This document shows, one piece after another, positions 10,141 to 19,085 of a stretch of DNA of 64,000 bases. The translations under genes were made by a program, and so were the position numbers. The notes beneath the pieces were generated by a model. The model was not told the DNA's origin. It did no database searches and saw only the letters and a list, made by a program, of their open reading frames with translations. The stretch is from Candidatus Persebacteraceae bacterium Df01 (GTDB lineage: Bacteria; Pseudomonadota; Gammaproteobacteria; Tethybacterales; Persebacteraceae): positions 385,546-449,545 of the forward strand of contig JANQAO010000001.1 in the NCBI GenBank assembly GCA_030386295.1, written 5' to 3'. Position 1 is the stretch's first letter. Each line of letters begins with the position of its first letter.

Positions 10141-10626
10141 TTATTCTGCTTCTACGATATTTACTGACACGCTAGTTTCCACCAAATCAAAAAGTTCCAC
10201 AATTTCCAAATTTGCCATGCGCACGCAGCCATGAGAACTGGGGATGCCTAGTGTTGTTGAATCTGGCGTGCCGTGAATATAAATATGGCGGCTTAGCGTA
10301 TCTACATCACCACCCTGATTTTTATTTGGTTCACAACCGGCTAACCATAAAATGCGCGTAAGTATCCAGTCTCGGTCTGGTTGTTGGTTAGTTAGTTGTG
10401 GCGAATAAATTTCTCCAGTGGGTTGCCGTCCTCGAAAAACGGTATTTATCGGCATATTAGCGCCGATTTTGGTGTGAATGGTGTGTCGCCCGCGCGGCGT
10501 TTGAAAACTGTTCACGCGCTCTCCGGCGCCGTTAGCAGCAGTGGATACAGAATAATGCCGCAGCAAATCATTATTTTCAAACAATTGTAGCGATTGTGCT
10601 GCCAGATTAATAACAATTTCTTTCAT
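10141..10626 (-). CDS. L,D-transpeptidase (YkuD domain)
   Basis: A 161-residue protein that is almost entirely a YkuD catalytic domain. It shows HGTPD (His118) and SSHGCVRM (His132, Cys134), the active-site signature of enzymes that form L,D cross-links in peptidoglycan or attach proteins to it. No signal peptide is evident from the ATG at 10626, although the N-terminus IVINLAAQSLQLFENN is typical of the start of the domain in the short ErfK/YbiS/YcfS/YnhG-type proteins. Export is therefore uncertain. The ATG overlaps the tadA stop (ATGA), so it is the last gene of an msrA-tadA-ldt unit. Confidence 0.85.
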   Translation of the reverse strand: MKEIVINLAAQSLQLFENNDLLRHYSVSTAANGAGERVNSFQTPRGRHTIHTKIGANMPINTVFRGRQPTGEIYSPQLTNQQPDRDWILTRILWLAGCEPNKNQGGDVDTLSRHIYIHGTPDSTTLGIPSSHGCVRMANLEIVELFDLVETSVSVNIVEAE

Positions 10627-11114
10627 CGTCGCTGCCGGAAGAAATCACGTAGTACTGCTGCTGCCTCATCGGCATACAGTCCGCTCGCAACCTCGGTATG
10701 ATGATTGAATTTTCGTTCTTTGTGCAAGGCGCTAACGCTTCCCAACGCGCCGGTTTTTGGATCGGCCGTTGCATAAATGACGGATCGCAGCCGAGCATGA
10801 AATATTGCTCCCGCACACATCGCACACGGCTCTAAAGTTACCGCTAAATGGCAATCAGGTAGGCGATAATTGTGCCGCACCCGGCAGGCGGCTCGCAATG
10901 CGGCCATTTCAGCATGTGCCGATACGTCACTGTTTGCAATCACACGGTTGTATCCTTCGCCAATAATTGTGCCATCGTTATCGTAAATCACGGCTCCTAC
11001 CGGCACTTCGCCGTCTGTTGCCGCAGTGACGGCCAGTTCTAGCGCTTGCTGCATGGCGTGACGCGCATGTTCGGAATATTCAGCTGAAAAAACCACCGCG
11101 GCGTTTTTGCACAT
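10623..11114 (-). CDS. tadA: tRNA-specific adenosine deaminase TadA
   Basis: Zinc deaminase converting A34 to inosine in the tRNA-Arg(ACG) wobble position. From the ATG at 11114 it has 163 residues. It shows the ligand and catalytic motif HAE (His67, Glu69) and PCAMC (Cys97, Cys100), spaced as in TadA. The reading frame stays open upstream to 11237, but the first 41 residues of that version do not resemble TadA and overlie msrA. Starting at MCKNAAVVFS gives the usual short lead before the helix and EVPVGAV. Even so the start overlaps msrA by 35 bases. An alternative start is the ATG at 11054. Confidence 0.9.
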   Translation of the reverse strand: MCKNAAVVFSAEYSEHARHAMQQALELAVTAATDGEVPVGAVIYDNDGTIIGEGYNRVIANSDVSAHAEMAALRAACRVRHNYRLPDCHLAVTLEPCAMCAGAIFHARLRSVIYATADPKTGALGSVSALHKERKFNHHTEVASGLYADEAAAVLRDFFRQRR

Positions 11115-11544
11115 AAGATTGGTGATAGTCTTCTGCCGGCCAAAATGTGTCGGCGGCGGTAATTTGTGTTGCAATCGGGCGCGAAAATCCCGCTTGCGCC
11201 GCGATTTTGGATTGTTCCGCTGCTCGTCGTTGCGCATCAGTCAAATAAAAAATTGCCGAACGGTATTGGCTGCCCACATCCGGTCCTTGCCGGTTTTGTT
11301 GAGTGGGGTCATGTAGCTGCCAAAATTGCGCCAGCAACTCCTCATAGGGTACCGTTTGCGGATTAAATATAATTTCTATCGCTTCGGCATGACCAGTGTC
11401 GCCCGCGCAGACTTGTTTATAAGTGGGTTCAGAAATTGTGCCACCGATATAACCAACGCGAGAGTCGCTTACCCCAGTTATGTTTTGAAAAGTTGCTTCT
11501 ACTCCCCAAAAGCAACCGGCAGCAAAAATCGCTTTTTCGCTCAT
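11080..11544 (-). CDS. msrA: Peptide methionine (S)-S-oxide reductase MsrA
   Basis: Repairs methionine-S-sulfoxide in proteins; 154 residues. The active-site motif GCFWG sits at residues 10-14 (Cys11), followed by VEATFQNITGV and the conserved GDTGHAEAIEI. The tail YHQSYVQKRRGGFFS differs from forms that carry a second resolving Cys near the C-terminus. It is the first gene of the minus-strand unit msrA-tadA-L,D-transpeptidase. A TATAAT box ends only 6 bases before the ATG and there is no ribosome-binding site, so the message may be leaderless. Confidence 0.93.
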   Translation of the reverse strand: MSEKAIFAAGCFWGVEATFQNITGVSDSRVGYIGGTISEPTYKQVCAGDTGHAEAIEIIFNPQTVPYEELLAQFWQLHDPTQQNRQGPDVGSQYRSAIFYLTDAQRRAAEQSKIAAQAGFSRPIATQITAADTFWPAEDYHQSYVQKRRGGFFS

Positions 11545-11550
11545 TTTTTA

Positions 11551-11579
11551 ATTATAGGCTTCCGCGTTCCACCACGCAA
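11551..11579 (-). promoter_or_regulatory. msrA promoter, predicted leaderless
   Basis: On the minus strand a -10 box TATAAT occupies 11551-11556. A -35-like TTGCGT sits at 11574-11579 with a 17-base spacer. With normal spacing, transcription would begin at or next to the A of the msrA ATG at 11544. Confidence 0.5.
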
Positions 11580-11728
11580 TTTTTGCATTTAGTAAAGCTT
11601 TTTGCTTTCGTTATTAGCTGCTTTTAATGCGCGCAAAACACAGAAATACAGATTGAAAATATTGAAATTAAACAAAAAGCGTTCACTCTGTTAGTGACCG
11701 CCTAATCCCTGCATTAATAGACATAGAT

Positions 11729-11734
11729 TATAAT
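11729..11734 (+). promoter_or_regulatory. Candidate -10 box of suyAB
   Basis: Perfect TATAAT about 60 bases before the suyA ATG. No clear -35 box is seen 16-18 bases upstream. A short inverted repeat (TCACT/AGTGA with a 5-base loop) lies about 30 bases further upstream and could be an operator. Confidence 0.35.
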
Positions 11735-11793
11735 CATCATTTCACGCTGCCTTGGCAACCCCTAGGTCAATATATATGGAAAGGTTAAATTAA

Positions 11794-12081
11794 ATGAACG
11801 TGCCACATTTGCTTATTCACCATCATAAAGACAACGTTGGTGTGGTAGTGACGGAAGAGTTGACTGCTAACACCGAAGTGCTTTGTGTGATTACCGAAGA
11901 TAATTCTGAATTCAAACTTACAGTTACCGCCGCTGCCCCACTTGGGCACAAAATTGCTCTTGCTGACTTGCGTCAAGGCGATACGGTTATTAAATACGGC
12001 GAGGATATCGGCAAAATGACTGCCGATGTTACTAAAGGTGGCTATGTACATGTGCATAATTTAAAAACTAAGCGCTGGTGA
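11794..12081 (+). CDS. suyA: (2R)-sulfolactate sulfo-lyase subunit alpha (SuyA)
   Basis: A 95-residue SAF-domain protein matching the N-terminal part of the altronate/galactarate dehydratase (UxaA/GarD) family, here as a separate small subunit. It ends in [13 protein letters not shown], as split small subunits do. With the following large subunit it would form SuyAB, which cleaves (R)-sulfolactate into pyruvate and sulfite. The identification rests mainly on the strong resemblance of the partner to SuyB; taken alone it could be the small subunit of another hydroxyacid dehydratase. AAAGG lies 11 bases before the ATG. The next gene starts 13 bases after the stop. Confidence 0.82.
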   Translation: MNVPHLLIHHHKDNVGVVVTEELTANTEVLCVITEDNSEFKLTVTAAAPLGHKIALADLRQGDTVIKYGEDIGKMTADVTKGGYVHVHNLKTKRW

Positions 12082-12094
12082 AATAGGAGAAATA

Positions 12095-13264
12095 ATGACA
12101 GATTCAACATTTTGGGGTTATCGGCGTGAAAACGGTCGTGTCGGCGTGCGCAACATGGTAGCCATTTTGCCAGTAGACGATATTTCTAACGCGGCCTGTG
12201 AAGCAGTTGCGGCACATATTCAAGGTACGACGGCGTTACCGCACGCCTATGGGCGTTTGCAATTTGGCGCTGATTTGGAATTGCATTTTCGCACCATTAT
12301 CGGTGCCGGAAGCAATCCCAACATTGCAGCTTGTGTTGTTATCGGCATTGAGCCTGGCTGGACGCAGCGCGTCGCTGATGGCATTGCTGAAACCGGCAAA
12401 CCAGTAGCAGCTTTTTCTATTGGGCGCAATGGCGATATTAATACCGTCGCTGCCGCTTCACGTAAAGCTAAAGAATTTGTCCACGCAGCCACCGGTCAGC
12501 TGCGTGAAGAGTGCGATTTGTCCGAATTATGGATTTCCACCAAATGCGGTGAATCCGACCCAACCACCGGTTTGGGTTCTTGCCCAACGGTGGGTAATAT
12601 GTACGACAAACTTCTGCCCAAAGGGATTTATGGTGTGTTCGGCGAAACGTCGGAACTCACTGGTGCCGAGCATCTATGCCGCGCTCGCGCTGCCAGCGAT
12701 GCCGCCGGCGAAAAATTCATGCAAATATTCAATGCCTATCAAGAAGAAGTTATTGAAGCGCACAAAATATCCGATTTGTCCGAATCACAACCGACAAAGG
12801 GCAACATAGAAGGCGGACTGTCTACTATTGAAGAAAAAGCGCTGGGTAATCTAGAAAAAATCGGACGAACCTCTCGCTATATAGATGCGTTAGGACCGGC
12901 AGAGTCTCCTGCAAAAGGAGCAGGACTGTATTTTATGGATACTTCATCGGCGGCGGCAGAGTGTGTGACGTTGATGGCGGCGGCGGGCTATGTAGTTCAC
13001 ACCTTTCCCACCGGGCAAGGCAATGTTGTCGGCAACCCGATTGTGCCAGTAATCAAAATTAGTGCGAACCCGCGCACCGTGCGTACCATGTCAGAGCATA
13101 TTGATGTGGATGTCTCCGGTATTTTACGTCGTGAAATGACATTGGACGCTGCTGGCGATGTGCTGATTGACAATATTCGTCAGACTGCTAATGGCCGCTT
13201 GACCGCTGCCGAAGTATTGGGTCATCGCGAATTTGTCATGACTAAGCTGTATCGTTCGGCTTAG
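12095..13264 (+). CDS. suyB: (2R)-sulfolactate sulfo-lyase subunit beta (SuyB)
   Basis: Large catalytic subunit, 389 residues, of the UxaA/GarD family. Segments such as [52 protein letters not shown]-like [13 protein letters not shown] and the tail [14 protein letters not shown] agree closely with SuyB proteins as I remember them. They differ from altronate dehydratase. Conserved cysteines occur in [20 protein letters not shown], expected to bind an iron centre in this family. The reaction releases sulfite and pyruvate, so the cell can use sulfolactate made from sulfonates such as dihydroxypropanesulfonate. A strong AGGAGA ribosome-binding site precedes the ATG. Confidence 0.87.
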   Translation: MTDSTFWGYRRENGRVGVRNMVAILPVDDISNAACEAVAAHIQGTTALPHAYGRLQFGADLELHFRTIIGAGSNPNIAACVVIGIEPGWTQRVADGIAETGKPVAAFSIGRNGDINTVAAASRKAKEFVHAATGQLREECDLSELWISTKCGESDPTTGLGSCPTVGNMYDKLLPKGIYGVFGETSELTGAEHLCRARAASDAAGEKFMQIFNAYQEEVIEAHKISDLSESQPTKGNIEGGLSTIEEKALGNLEKIGRTSRYIDALGPAESPAKGAGLYFMDTSSAAAECVTLMAAAGYVVHTFPTGQGNVVGNPIVPVIKISANPRTVRTMSEHIDVDVSGILRREMTLDAAGDVLIDNIRQTANGRLTAAEVLGHREFVMTKLYRSA

Positions 13265-13409
13265 CCATTGCTAAAAAGTAGCTGCATCTCCTAGCCAACG
13301 CACACAGTTTCTACTCAACAGAAAAATAATTGACCGCTGATAATCGGTGGTCGGGGTTGGTAAGCGGATATTAATTGAGCAATAATTACATTAAAGAATA
13401 AATAAATAA

Positions 13410-13415
13410 TATAAT
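13410..13415 (+). promoter_or_regulatory. AT-rich promoter candidate before the YeeE/YedE gene
   Basis: A very AT-rich tract (about 13370-13440) after suyB contains a perfect TATAAT at 13410 and a TATGAT at 13430. No convincing -35 box was found. It suggests that the permease gene has its own start of transcription rather than depending on suyAB. Confidence 0.3.
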
Positions 13416-13486
13416 ATATTTTTTTGTAATATGATGAAAATTTGTTATCGCCATTTTTGGCTATACCGAATTACTTACTTATTCGG

Positions 13487-14653
13487 ATGATCTCAACACT
13501 ATCAAAAAATATAATTGATTTTGTAGCAGCTAACTGGGTTTACCGTCTATTTGGTATTGCCATGTGGATGTTGAGCGGTGGGTTCATTGTTTTTTTATAT
13601 ATCGCTTATGGCTGGCAAAAATCTGCTTTGGCTATAACTGGTTTGGCTATCGGCGTGGTATTTTTTCGTTGTCAATTTGGTTTTAGCTATACGTGGCGAG
13701 TGTTGTTTACGCGGGGGGATGGCACCGGGTTGCGGGCGCAAATGTTATGGATTGCGTTAGCCGCTTTGCCTTTTGCGTGGTTGAGTGGCAATATCGGCGG
13801 CGGCGATGTGTACGCCGTGATGAATGTACGACCGCTTACCACCGGAATTGCCGTTGGTGCTTTATTGTTTGGTGTTGGTATGCAGTTGGGTGGTGCTTGT
13901 ACTTCAGGCTCTATTGTCGGTGCAGGTCAAGGCGGTACCGTACCGTTCATATCAATTGCTGGCTTTATTGCAGGTGCGATTGTTGCCGCAGAACAAGCTG
14001 AATTTTGGCAGGAGCTGCCGGCGGCTACCTCTTTTTCTTTTTATGGTGAATGGGGTATTTGGGGTGCGTTAGCTATTATTGCTATGGGGATAGTTGTTAT
14101 TTTGGCATCGTTGACCTTACCGTTACCAAGTAATTCATCAGCGCCTCCGCCAAAGCGAATGTCGCTTTATGTGGGCGCCATTATTTTGGCATTGTTATCA
14201 ATCATACTGCTTGCGCTGGCAAAACAGCCGTGGGGAATTATCAATGGACTGAGTATATTGGGTGCTAAAACGTTATTTATTTTGGGATACGAAGACATTG
14301 AATTTTGGGATTATTGGTCGCGTTTTGCAACTGGTTCAGATGCTTTGCACAGCGGTTGGTTTGAAGGAACGCAGCTAGTAACAACGGTTAGCATGTTGTT
14401 GGGAGTTGTTGTTGCCGCGGTTGCCGCAGGTAAATTCTCTCTTTCTTTTGGTGGAGGTAAGCGCCTATTATTGTCTTTGTCCGGTGGTGTTATCATGGGT
14501 TATGGTGCGCAAATCAGCTATGGTTGTAATATCGGTTCCTATATCAGTGCTTTGTCTTCGGGAAGCGCTCACGGCTGGTTGTGGCTATTTTTTGCGTTTG
14601 TCGGGACGGCGATAGGCGTTGGTGCCCGGCGTTTAGTGGGACTGGACAAGTAA
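13487..14653 (+). CDS. YeeE/YedE-family sulfur-compound permease
   Basis: Polytopic membrane protein, 388 residues from the ATG at 13487. An in-frame TTG at 13442 would add 15 residues. Family members take up thiosulfate or related sulfur compounds (TsuA type). The diagnostic cysteine-containing turns are present in both halves: QLGGACTSGSIVGAGQGGT in the first and SYGCNIGSYISALSSGSAH near the end. This gives the internal pseudo-repeat typical of the family. Its position after suyAB and before a periplasmic double-thioredoxin gene suggests a sulfur role, for import or export of an inorganic sulfur species; the substrate is not known. Confidence 0.85.
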   Translation: MISTLSKNIIDFVAANWVYRLFGIAMWMLSGGFIVFLYIAYGWQKSALAITGLAIGVVFFRCQFGFSYTWRVLFTRGDGTGLRAQMLWIALAALPFAWLSGNIGGGDVYAVMNVRPLTTGIAVGALLFGVGMQLGGACTSGSIVGAGQGGTVPFISIAGFIAGAIVAAEQAEFWQELPAATSFSFYGEWGIWGALAIIAMGIVVILASLTLPLPSNSSAPPPKRMSLYVGAIILALLSIILLALAKQPWGIINGLSILGAKTLFILGYEDIEFWDYWSRFATGSDALHSGWFEGTQLVTTVSMLLGVVVAAVAAGKFSLSFGGGKRLLLSLSGGVIMGYGAQISYGCNIGSYISALSSGSAHGWLWLFFAFVGTAIGVGARRLVGLDK

Positions 14654-14764
14654 TGTCTTTTGTAGCATGAAGTGAGGCATCAAAAAAAGCAAGTGTCTGT
14701 GCGACGAGTTAAGTGGTTGATAAACGTCGCGCTGATTATATTAAACAAAACAGGAAGCAACAGT

Positions 14765-15763
14765 ATGTCTAAATCGTTGTGTTTTTTCTTGGCAATGGCA
14801 ATATCATTGTTGGCGACGGCGCAAGAGTCGGCGGGTGATTATGTGGTGACGCGAGATACTCCATCTTGGTTTAAGTCGTCTTTTTTGGATTTCCCTGAAG
14901 ACATTAGCGAGGCAGCGGCGGAGGGCAAACAGCTGATGGTATATTTTGGACAAGACGGTTGTCCTTATTGTAAAAAGCTGCATGATGACAATTTTCACCA
15001 AGCTGAAATTGTCTCACTGCTCAAAGAAAAATTTGATTCGGTTGCAGTGAACATGTTTGGTGATTTGGATGCAGTGTGGATTGATGGCGAAGAATACATC
15101 GAAAAAACACTCGCGCGACGATTGAATATTCAATTTACTCCGACCTTGCTATTTTTGGATGACGAGGGCAACGAAGTATTGCGCATTGCTGGCTATCAAT
15201 CGCCACCACGTTTTTTGTCGGCGCTGCACTATGTATTGAGCGATCTGACAGATGGCGTTTCTTTTGCTGACTATTGGCGACAGCAGGCAAAACAAGATGA
15301 AAAGGTCACTGCCTTGCCCGATTTGGCGCCACCATTTTCTGCACCACCATATAATTTGTCATCGCCCTCAAAAATGACGGCAGTGCTAGTTACCCAAAGT
15401 AGCTGTTCAATTTGTAACGAGTGGCAGAATTTTTTGTCAAGTGACAAAGCTAAACAATGGCACGAAGCCTTTGCTTATGTGCGGTTAGATTTATTTGGTC
15501 GTGACAATACCATGAGCGGCGACCAAACGGCATCACAGTGGGTACTTGATAAGCAAGTCGCATTTGTTCCAGCCATTATTTTTTTGGATGAAAGCGGAAC
15601 CGAGCAATTTCGTGTTGACGGATATTTGCGTGATTTTCATCTGAGCTCTGTGCTTGATTATGTGGCTAGTGGTGCTTATCGTCGTGAGCCGGAATTCCAA
15701 CGTTTTTTACAGCAACGTAGTGATCAGTTGCGGCAGCAAGGAGAAAACGTTACCATTTGGTAA
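14765..15763 (+). CDS. Periplasmic protein with two thioredoxin-like domains
   Basis: 332 residues starting with a signal peptide (MSKSLCFFLAMAISLLATAQ) preceded by AGGAAG. Domain 1 has the redox motif CPYC (66-69) in YFGQDGCPYCKKLHDDNF and resembles DsbD-gamma/SoxW-like thiol proteins. Domain 2 has CSIC (214-217). Both domains keep the cis-Pro loop, seen as FTPTLLFLDDEG and FVPAIIFLDESG, so the protein looks like an internal duplication. It follows the YeeE/YedE gene by about 110 bases. SoxW-type thioredoxins reduce periplasmic sulfur-oxidising proteins, so a role in keeping a sulfur enzyme reduced is plausible but inferred. Confidence 0.8.
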   Translation: MSKSLCFFLAMAISLLATAQESAGDYVVTRDTPSWFKSSFLDFPEDISEAAAEGKQLMVYFGQDGCPYCKKLHDDNFHQAEIVSLLKEKFDSVAVNMFGDLDAVWIDGEEYIEKTLARRLNIQFTPTLLFLDDEGNEVLRIAGYQSPPRFLSALHYVLSDLTDGVSFADYWRQQAKQDEKVTALPDLAPPFSAPPYNLSSPSKMTAVLVTQSSCSICNEWQNFLSSDKAKQWHEAFAYVRLDLFGRDNTMSGDQTASQWVLDKQVAFVPAIIFLDESGTEQFRVDGYLRDFHLSSVLDYVASGAYRREPEFQRFLQQRSDQLRQQGENVTIW

Positions 15764-15842
15764 TCAATGAATGTGCTTTAGGTAACCTGCGAAAAAAAAT
15801 AACTTTCGGATATCGGGAATTGATTTTTTTCAAAGGAATGAC

Positions 15843-15875
15843 AAAAAGCGGGCGGACTACAATAGCTCACCCGCC
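15843..15875 (-). terminator. Rho-independent terminator of the Spy-like gene
   Basis: On the minus strand a GC-rich hairpin (GCGGG/CCCGC, alternatively GGCGG/CCGCC) is followed directly by TTTTT (15847-15843). It lies 14 bases after the stop codon of the Spy-like gene. Confidence 0.65.
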
Positions 15876-15888
15876 AGGAGGGATAAAA

Positions 15889-16377
15889 TTAATGTTCTTC
15901 GTGATTCCATTTATTGCCATGATCACCGTGCTTACCGTGCTTACCGTGATGTCCCATGTGGCCACGAGAAACGAAAGACAGTAATACATCCGTGGCTTTC
16001 TGACGTTGTTCCTTGGTCAAAACAGCGTGAAAATCTGATAATTTTTCCGCCATATATTCCTGCATATCATCATGTCGCTGTTGATGCATTTTCAACAACC
16101 CTAGGGCGTCTTCTTTGCTCAGCGAGTCTTTGCTCAGTGTGGCGCGCACTTCGTCACGTGTTTGGTCATATATTTTTTGGCGATATTCTCGTGTTTCTTT
16201 TAGAATGTTAGCTAACTGTTGTTCTTGCTGGTCGTTCAAATCCAATTTTTCGGAAACACGAGATATCATTTTGTCGTTTCCGTTTTTGTTGAATTTTGCC
16301 GTAGCAACACCGCCAACCGCCAAGGCGCTAACAGCGATAATAGCAACGACTATTTTCTTTGTGGCTGATTCGATCAT
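15889..16377 (-). CDS. Spy/CpxP-like periplasmic protein with His-rich tail
   Basis: 162 residues. A signal anchor or signal peptide (KKIVVAIIAVSALAVGGVATA) is followed by a helical region with two LTxxQ-like sites: LDLNDQQEQQLANIL and VLTKEQRQKATDVL. This is the layout of Spy/CpxP periplasmic chaperones. The last 23 residues are extremely His- and Gly-rich (HMGHHGKHGKHGDHG...NHEEH), which suggests binding of zinc, copper or nickel. AAAAGG lies 10 bases before the ATG. It is divergent from the nitrilase gene and has a terminator just downstream. Envelope stress or metal control is likely but not shown here. Confidence 0.8.
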   Translation of the reverse strand: MIESATKKIVVAIIAVSALAVGGVATAKFNKNGNDKMISRVSEKLDLNDQQEQQLANILKETREYRQKIYDQTRDEVRATLSKDSLSKEDALGLLKMHQQRHDDMQEYMAEKLSDFHAVLTKEQRQKATDVLLSFVSRGHMGHHGKHGKHGDHGNKWNHEEH

Positions 16378-16504
16378 TGTGATTTCCTTTTAGAATTAAT
16401 AATATTGTTATTATTGCGCAGGCGTTAGTCGATTTTTATGTCAATAAAGCAACACTGAGTTTCAGTTTGTATCGTAGGTATCACAGCGGTGGCACGCAAC
16501 AAGA

Positions 16505-16510
16505 TACAAT
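16505..16510 (+). promoter_or_regulatory. -10 box of the nitrilase gene, predicted leaderless
   Basis: TACAAT ends 6 bases before the ATG at 16517 and no ribosome-binding site is present between them. Transcription would start at about the first base of the start codon. The -35 match is weak. Confidence 0.45.
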
Positions 16511-16516
16511 TATCGA

Positions 16517-17326
16517 ATGAAAAAAATAGTTACCGTTGCTTGTTTACAAATGAATTCCGGCGGTGAGGTTGCTGCCAACTTGGCACTAGCTAATGACTTG
16601 TTACAACAAGCTGCCGCTGGTGGTGCACAATTGGCTGCGTTGCCGGAATTTTTTCCGCTTATTGCTGCGGATGAAACGTTTAAATTGAGCATTGCCGAAA
16701 AAGATGATGACGGTCCTATACAAAACTTTTTGTCGCGATCGGCGGCAACACACCGCATGTACATCGTTGGTGGCACATTGCCTATCGATGCTGGTAGCGG
16801 GCGTGTTTTTTCATCTTGTCTGCTATACGGACCGGACGGTACTCGGTTGGCGCGTTATGACAAAATACATTTGTTTCGTTTTTCTGGACATAAACAGACT
16901 ATAGATGAAACCGTTACTATCATTCCGGGCGACACGGTTACGGTGGTGGACACGGAGCTGGGACGCATCGGATTGGCAGTATGTTATGACTTACGTTTTC
17001 CCGAATTATTTCGAGCTATGGAGCAACCGGATATTATTATCGTTCCTTCTGCGTTTACTCGCGAAACTGGTGCGGCGCATTGGGAGGTTTTGTTGCGTGC
17101 TCGGGCAGTAGAAAATCTCGCTCATGTATTGGCACCGGCACAAGCCGGCGTTCATCTGGGAGGGAGAAAAACTTATGGCAATAGTATGCTTATTGACCAT
17201 TGGGGTAATGTCCTTGCTCGGGCAGATGGTGATAGCAATTGCGTTATTTTTTCTGAAATCAATGCGGCCCAGCGCGAAGAGCATCGCCAGCGCCTACCCG
17301 CACTCAGTCATCGCTTAATTAAATAA
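16517..17326 (+). CDS. Nitrilase-family carbon-nitrogen hydrolase (Nit1/Nit2-like)
   Basis: 269 residues with the Glu-Lys-Cys triad of the nitrilase superfamily: Glu in AALPEFFPL, Lys in RYDKIHLF and Cys in GLAVCYDLRFPELF. The CYDLRFPE form and the position next to tldD are typical of the bacterial Nit branch, whose members hydrolyse deaminated glutathione or omega-amides such as alpha-ketoglutaramate. The exact substrate cannot be read from sequence. There is no ribosome-binding site; see the leaderless promoter immediately upstream. tldD follows after about 130 bases and appears to have its own promoter. Confidence 0.88.
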   Translation: MKKIVTVACLQMNSGGEVAANLALANDLLQQAAAGGAQLAALPEFFPLIAADETFKLSIAEKDDDGPIQNFLSRSAATHRMYIVGGTLPIDAGSGRVFSSCLLYGPDGTRLARYDKIHLFRFSGHKQTIDETVTIIPGDTVTVVDTELGRIGLAVCYDLRFPELFRAMEQPDIIIVPSAFTRETGAAHWEVLLRARAVENLAHVLAPAQAGVHLGGRKTYGNSMLIDHWGNVLARADGDSNCVIFSEINAAQREEHRQRLPALSHRLIK

Positions 17327-17410
17327 TGTCGTATATTTGCGCTATTCCATCAGCTTGTCGGATAATGCGGACACGGCACTGTTTATATAAATGCCCGATG
17401 ATCATAACGA

Positions 17411-17416
17411 TATAAT
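17411..17416 (+). promoter_or_regulatory. Candidate -10 box of tldD
   Basis: Perfect TATAAT about 42 bases before the tldD ATG. This gives a leader of about 36 bases that carries the ribosome-binding site AAAGGAAT. No clear -35 box is seen. Confidence 0.4.
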
Positions 17417-17458
17417 GGCTGATAGCAAATTAATCCTACTAATAACAAAGGAATAACA

Positions 17459-18898
17459 ATGAATGACACTCTTTCACAGGCGGAAACGTTACTACTGGCT
17501 CCCGCTGATTTAACTGTGGAAAAAGTGCGGCAGCAATTAGCGATGGAGGCACACGGGTTGGATTGGCTTGACGTATATGTACAGCACAGCATTCGTGAAG
17601 GCTGGCAATTAGAAGACGGCAAAGTTAAAACGGGACATTACAACGAAGATCGTGGTATTGGCTTGCGCGCTTTGCATGGTGAGACCACCGCTTGCGCTAG
17701 TAGTGACATTATTGCGCGGGCAACTATCGCTGATATTAGTCGTGTGGCGCGCGTTGCCAAAGCCCATGGCGGCACGCTTGTTATGGGTGAAGTTGAGCAA
17801 CCAACTGCTGCACCGCCGCGTTTTGCCGTTACTAATCCGATAGTAATGACGGCGGATGCTGACAAAATTTCATTGCTTAAAAAAGTTGATGCTTTGGCTC
17901 GTGCTGCCGATCCGCGAGTGGAAAATGTAATCGCTAGTGTGGCGGCGGCACACGATACAGTACTGGTGGTTCGCGCTGATGGTGTGGCGGCGGCGGACAT
18001 TCGTCCAATGGTGCGATTGAGTGTGCAAGTTATTATTGCTGGTGGAGGTAAGCGCGAAATTGGCAGTAGCGGTGGCGGAGGCCGGCACAATTTTGAATAT
18101 TTTAGCGAGAGTGTGGTGCATCACATTGTTTTGCACGCCGTTCAACAAGCGGCACAAAAATTGGAAGCCGAGCCAGCCCCCGCTGGCGTAATGCCCGTTG
18201 TATTAGGGCCGGGTTGGGCTGGCGTTATTCTCCACGAAGCGGTTGGACATGGTTTGGAAGGTGATTTTAACCGTAAAGAACAGTCCGCTTTTTCTGGGCG
18301 AATTGGCGAACGTGTGGCTGCTCCTGGTGTGACAGTAGTGGACGCCGGCGATATTGACGGTCGACGAGGATCTTTGTCGTGTGATGATGAAGGAACGCCA
18401 ACACAGGCAACGACTCTAATAGAAGACGGTATTCTCTGCCGTTACATGCAAGACATTGCTAACGCTAGACTAATGAAGGCTGCGCCTACTGGTAACGGTC
18501 GCCGAGAGTCTTATGCGCATCCGCCGATGCCACGTATGACCAACACGTTTATGCCGGCAGGTAAACACGCGCCAGAAGAAATTATCGCTTCGGTTGATCG
18601 CGGATTGTATGCCGCTGATTTCAACGGTGGCGAAGTGGACATTACCAATGGCAATTTTGTGTTTGGTTGTTCTACAGCACAATTGATTGAAAACGGAAAA
18701 CTGGGTGCGACGGTTAAGGGTGCAACGATTATTGGCAACGGCCCTGCCATAATGCCGCATATTTCCATGGTGGGAAGTGATTTTGCGTTAGATCCGGGTA
18801 TCGGTAATTGCGGCAAAAACGGTCAATGGGTGCCGGTAGGTGTGGGTCAACCGACAATTCGAGTGGATGCGCTTAATGTCGGTGGTGAGCGAAGTTAG
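17459..18898 (+). CDS. tldD: Metalloprotease TldD
   Basis: 479 residues, the TldD half of the TldD/TldE (PmbA) zinc protease. This heterodimer degrades unfolded peptides, matures ribosomally made peptides and processes CcdA-type antitoxins. The catalytic motif HEAVGH (His259, Glu260, His264) in ILHEAVGHGLEGDF is intact. Downstream are SLSCDDEGTPTQ and the C-terminal GNCGKNGQWVPVGVGQP typical of TldD. AAAGGAATAACA precedes the ATG. The partner tldE is not in this window. The pairing nit-tldD is common in beta- and gammaproteobacteria. Confidence 0.95.
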   Translation: MNDTLSQAETLLLAPADLTVEKVRQQLAMEAHGLDWLDVYVQHSIREGWQLEDGKVKTGHYNEDRGIGLRALHGETTACASSDIIARATIADISRVARVAKAHGGTLVMGEVEQPTAAPPRFAVTNPIVMTADADKISLLKKVDALARAADPRVENVIASVAAAHDTVLVVRADGVAAADIRPMVRLSVQVIIAGGGKREIGSSGGGGRHNFEYFSESVVHHIVLHAVQQAAQKLEAEPAPAGVMPVVLGPGWAGVILHEAVGHGLEGDFNRKEQSAFSGRIGERVAAPGVTVVDAGDIDGRRGSLSCDDEGTPTQATTLIEDGILCRYMQDIANARLMKAAPTGNGRRESYAHPPMPRMTNTFMPAGKHAPEEIIASVDRGLYAADFNGGEVDITNGNFVFGCSTAQLIENGKLGATVKGATIIGNGPAIMPHISMVGSDFALDPGIGNCGKNGQWVPVGVGQPTIRVDALNVGGERS

Positions 18899-19085
18899 TA
18901 ATCTTCGGTATTTTCGGAGAGTGAATTGTAAAACCGCGGTGGGCGGTGAATGAGTCGTTGCAAATATAGTGAAAATTATAAAAGAGCCAGATATTAACAG
19001 GCATGTATGGGGGTGTTTTTTTAGAAAGAAAAATTTCAAATTTTCATTGCTACTCTATCTTTTATTCGTGAATATGCGGTTAAGC

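Noticed and set aside
13265-13360. Possible terminator after suyB
   Set aside because: Only a four-base stem (ACCG/CGGT) without a T-run was found.
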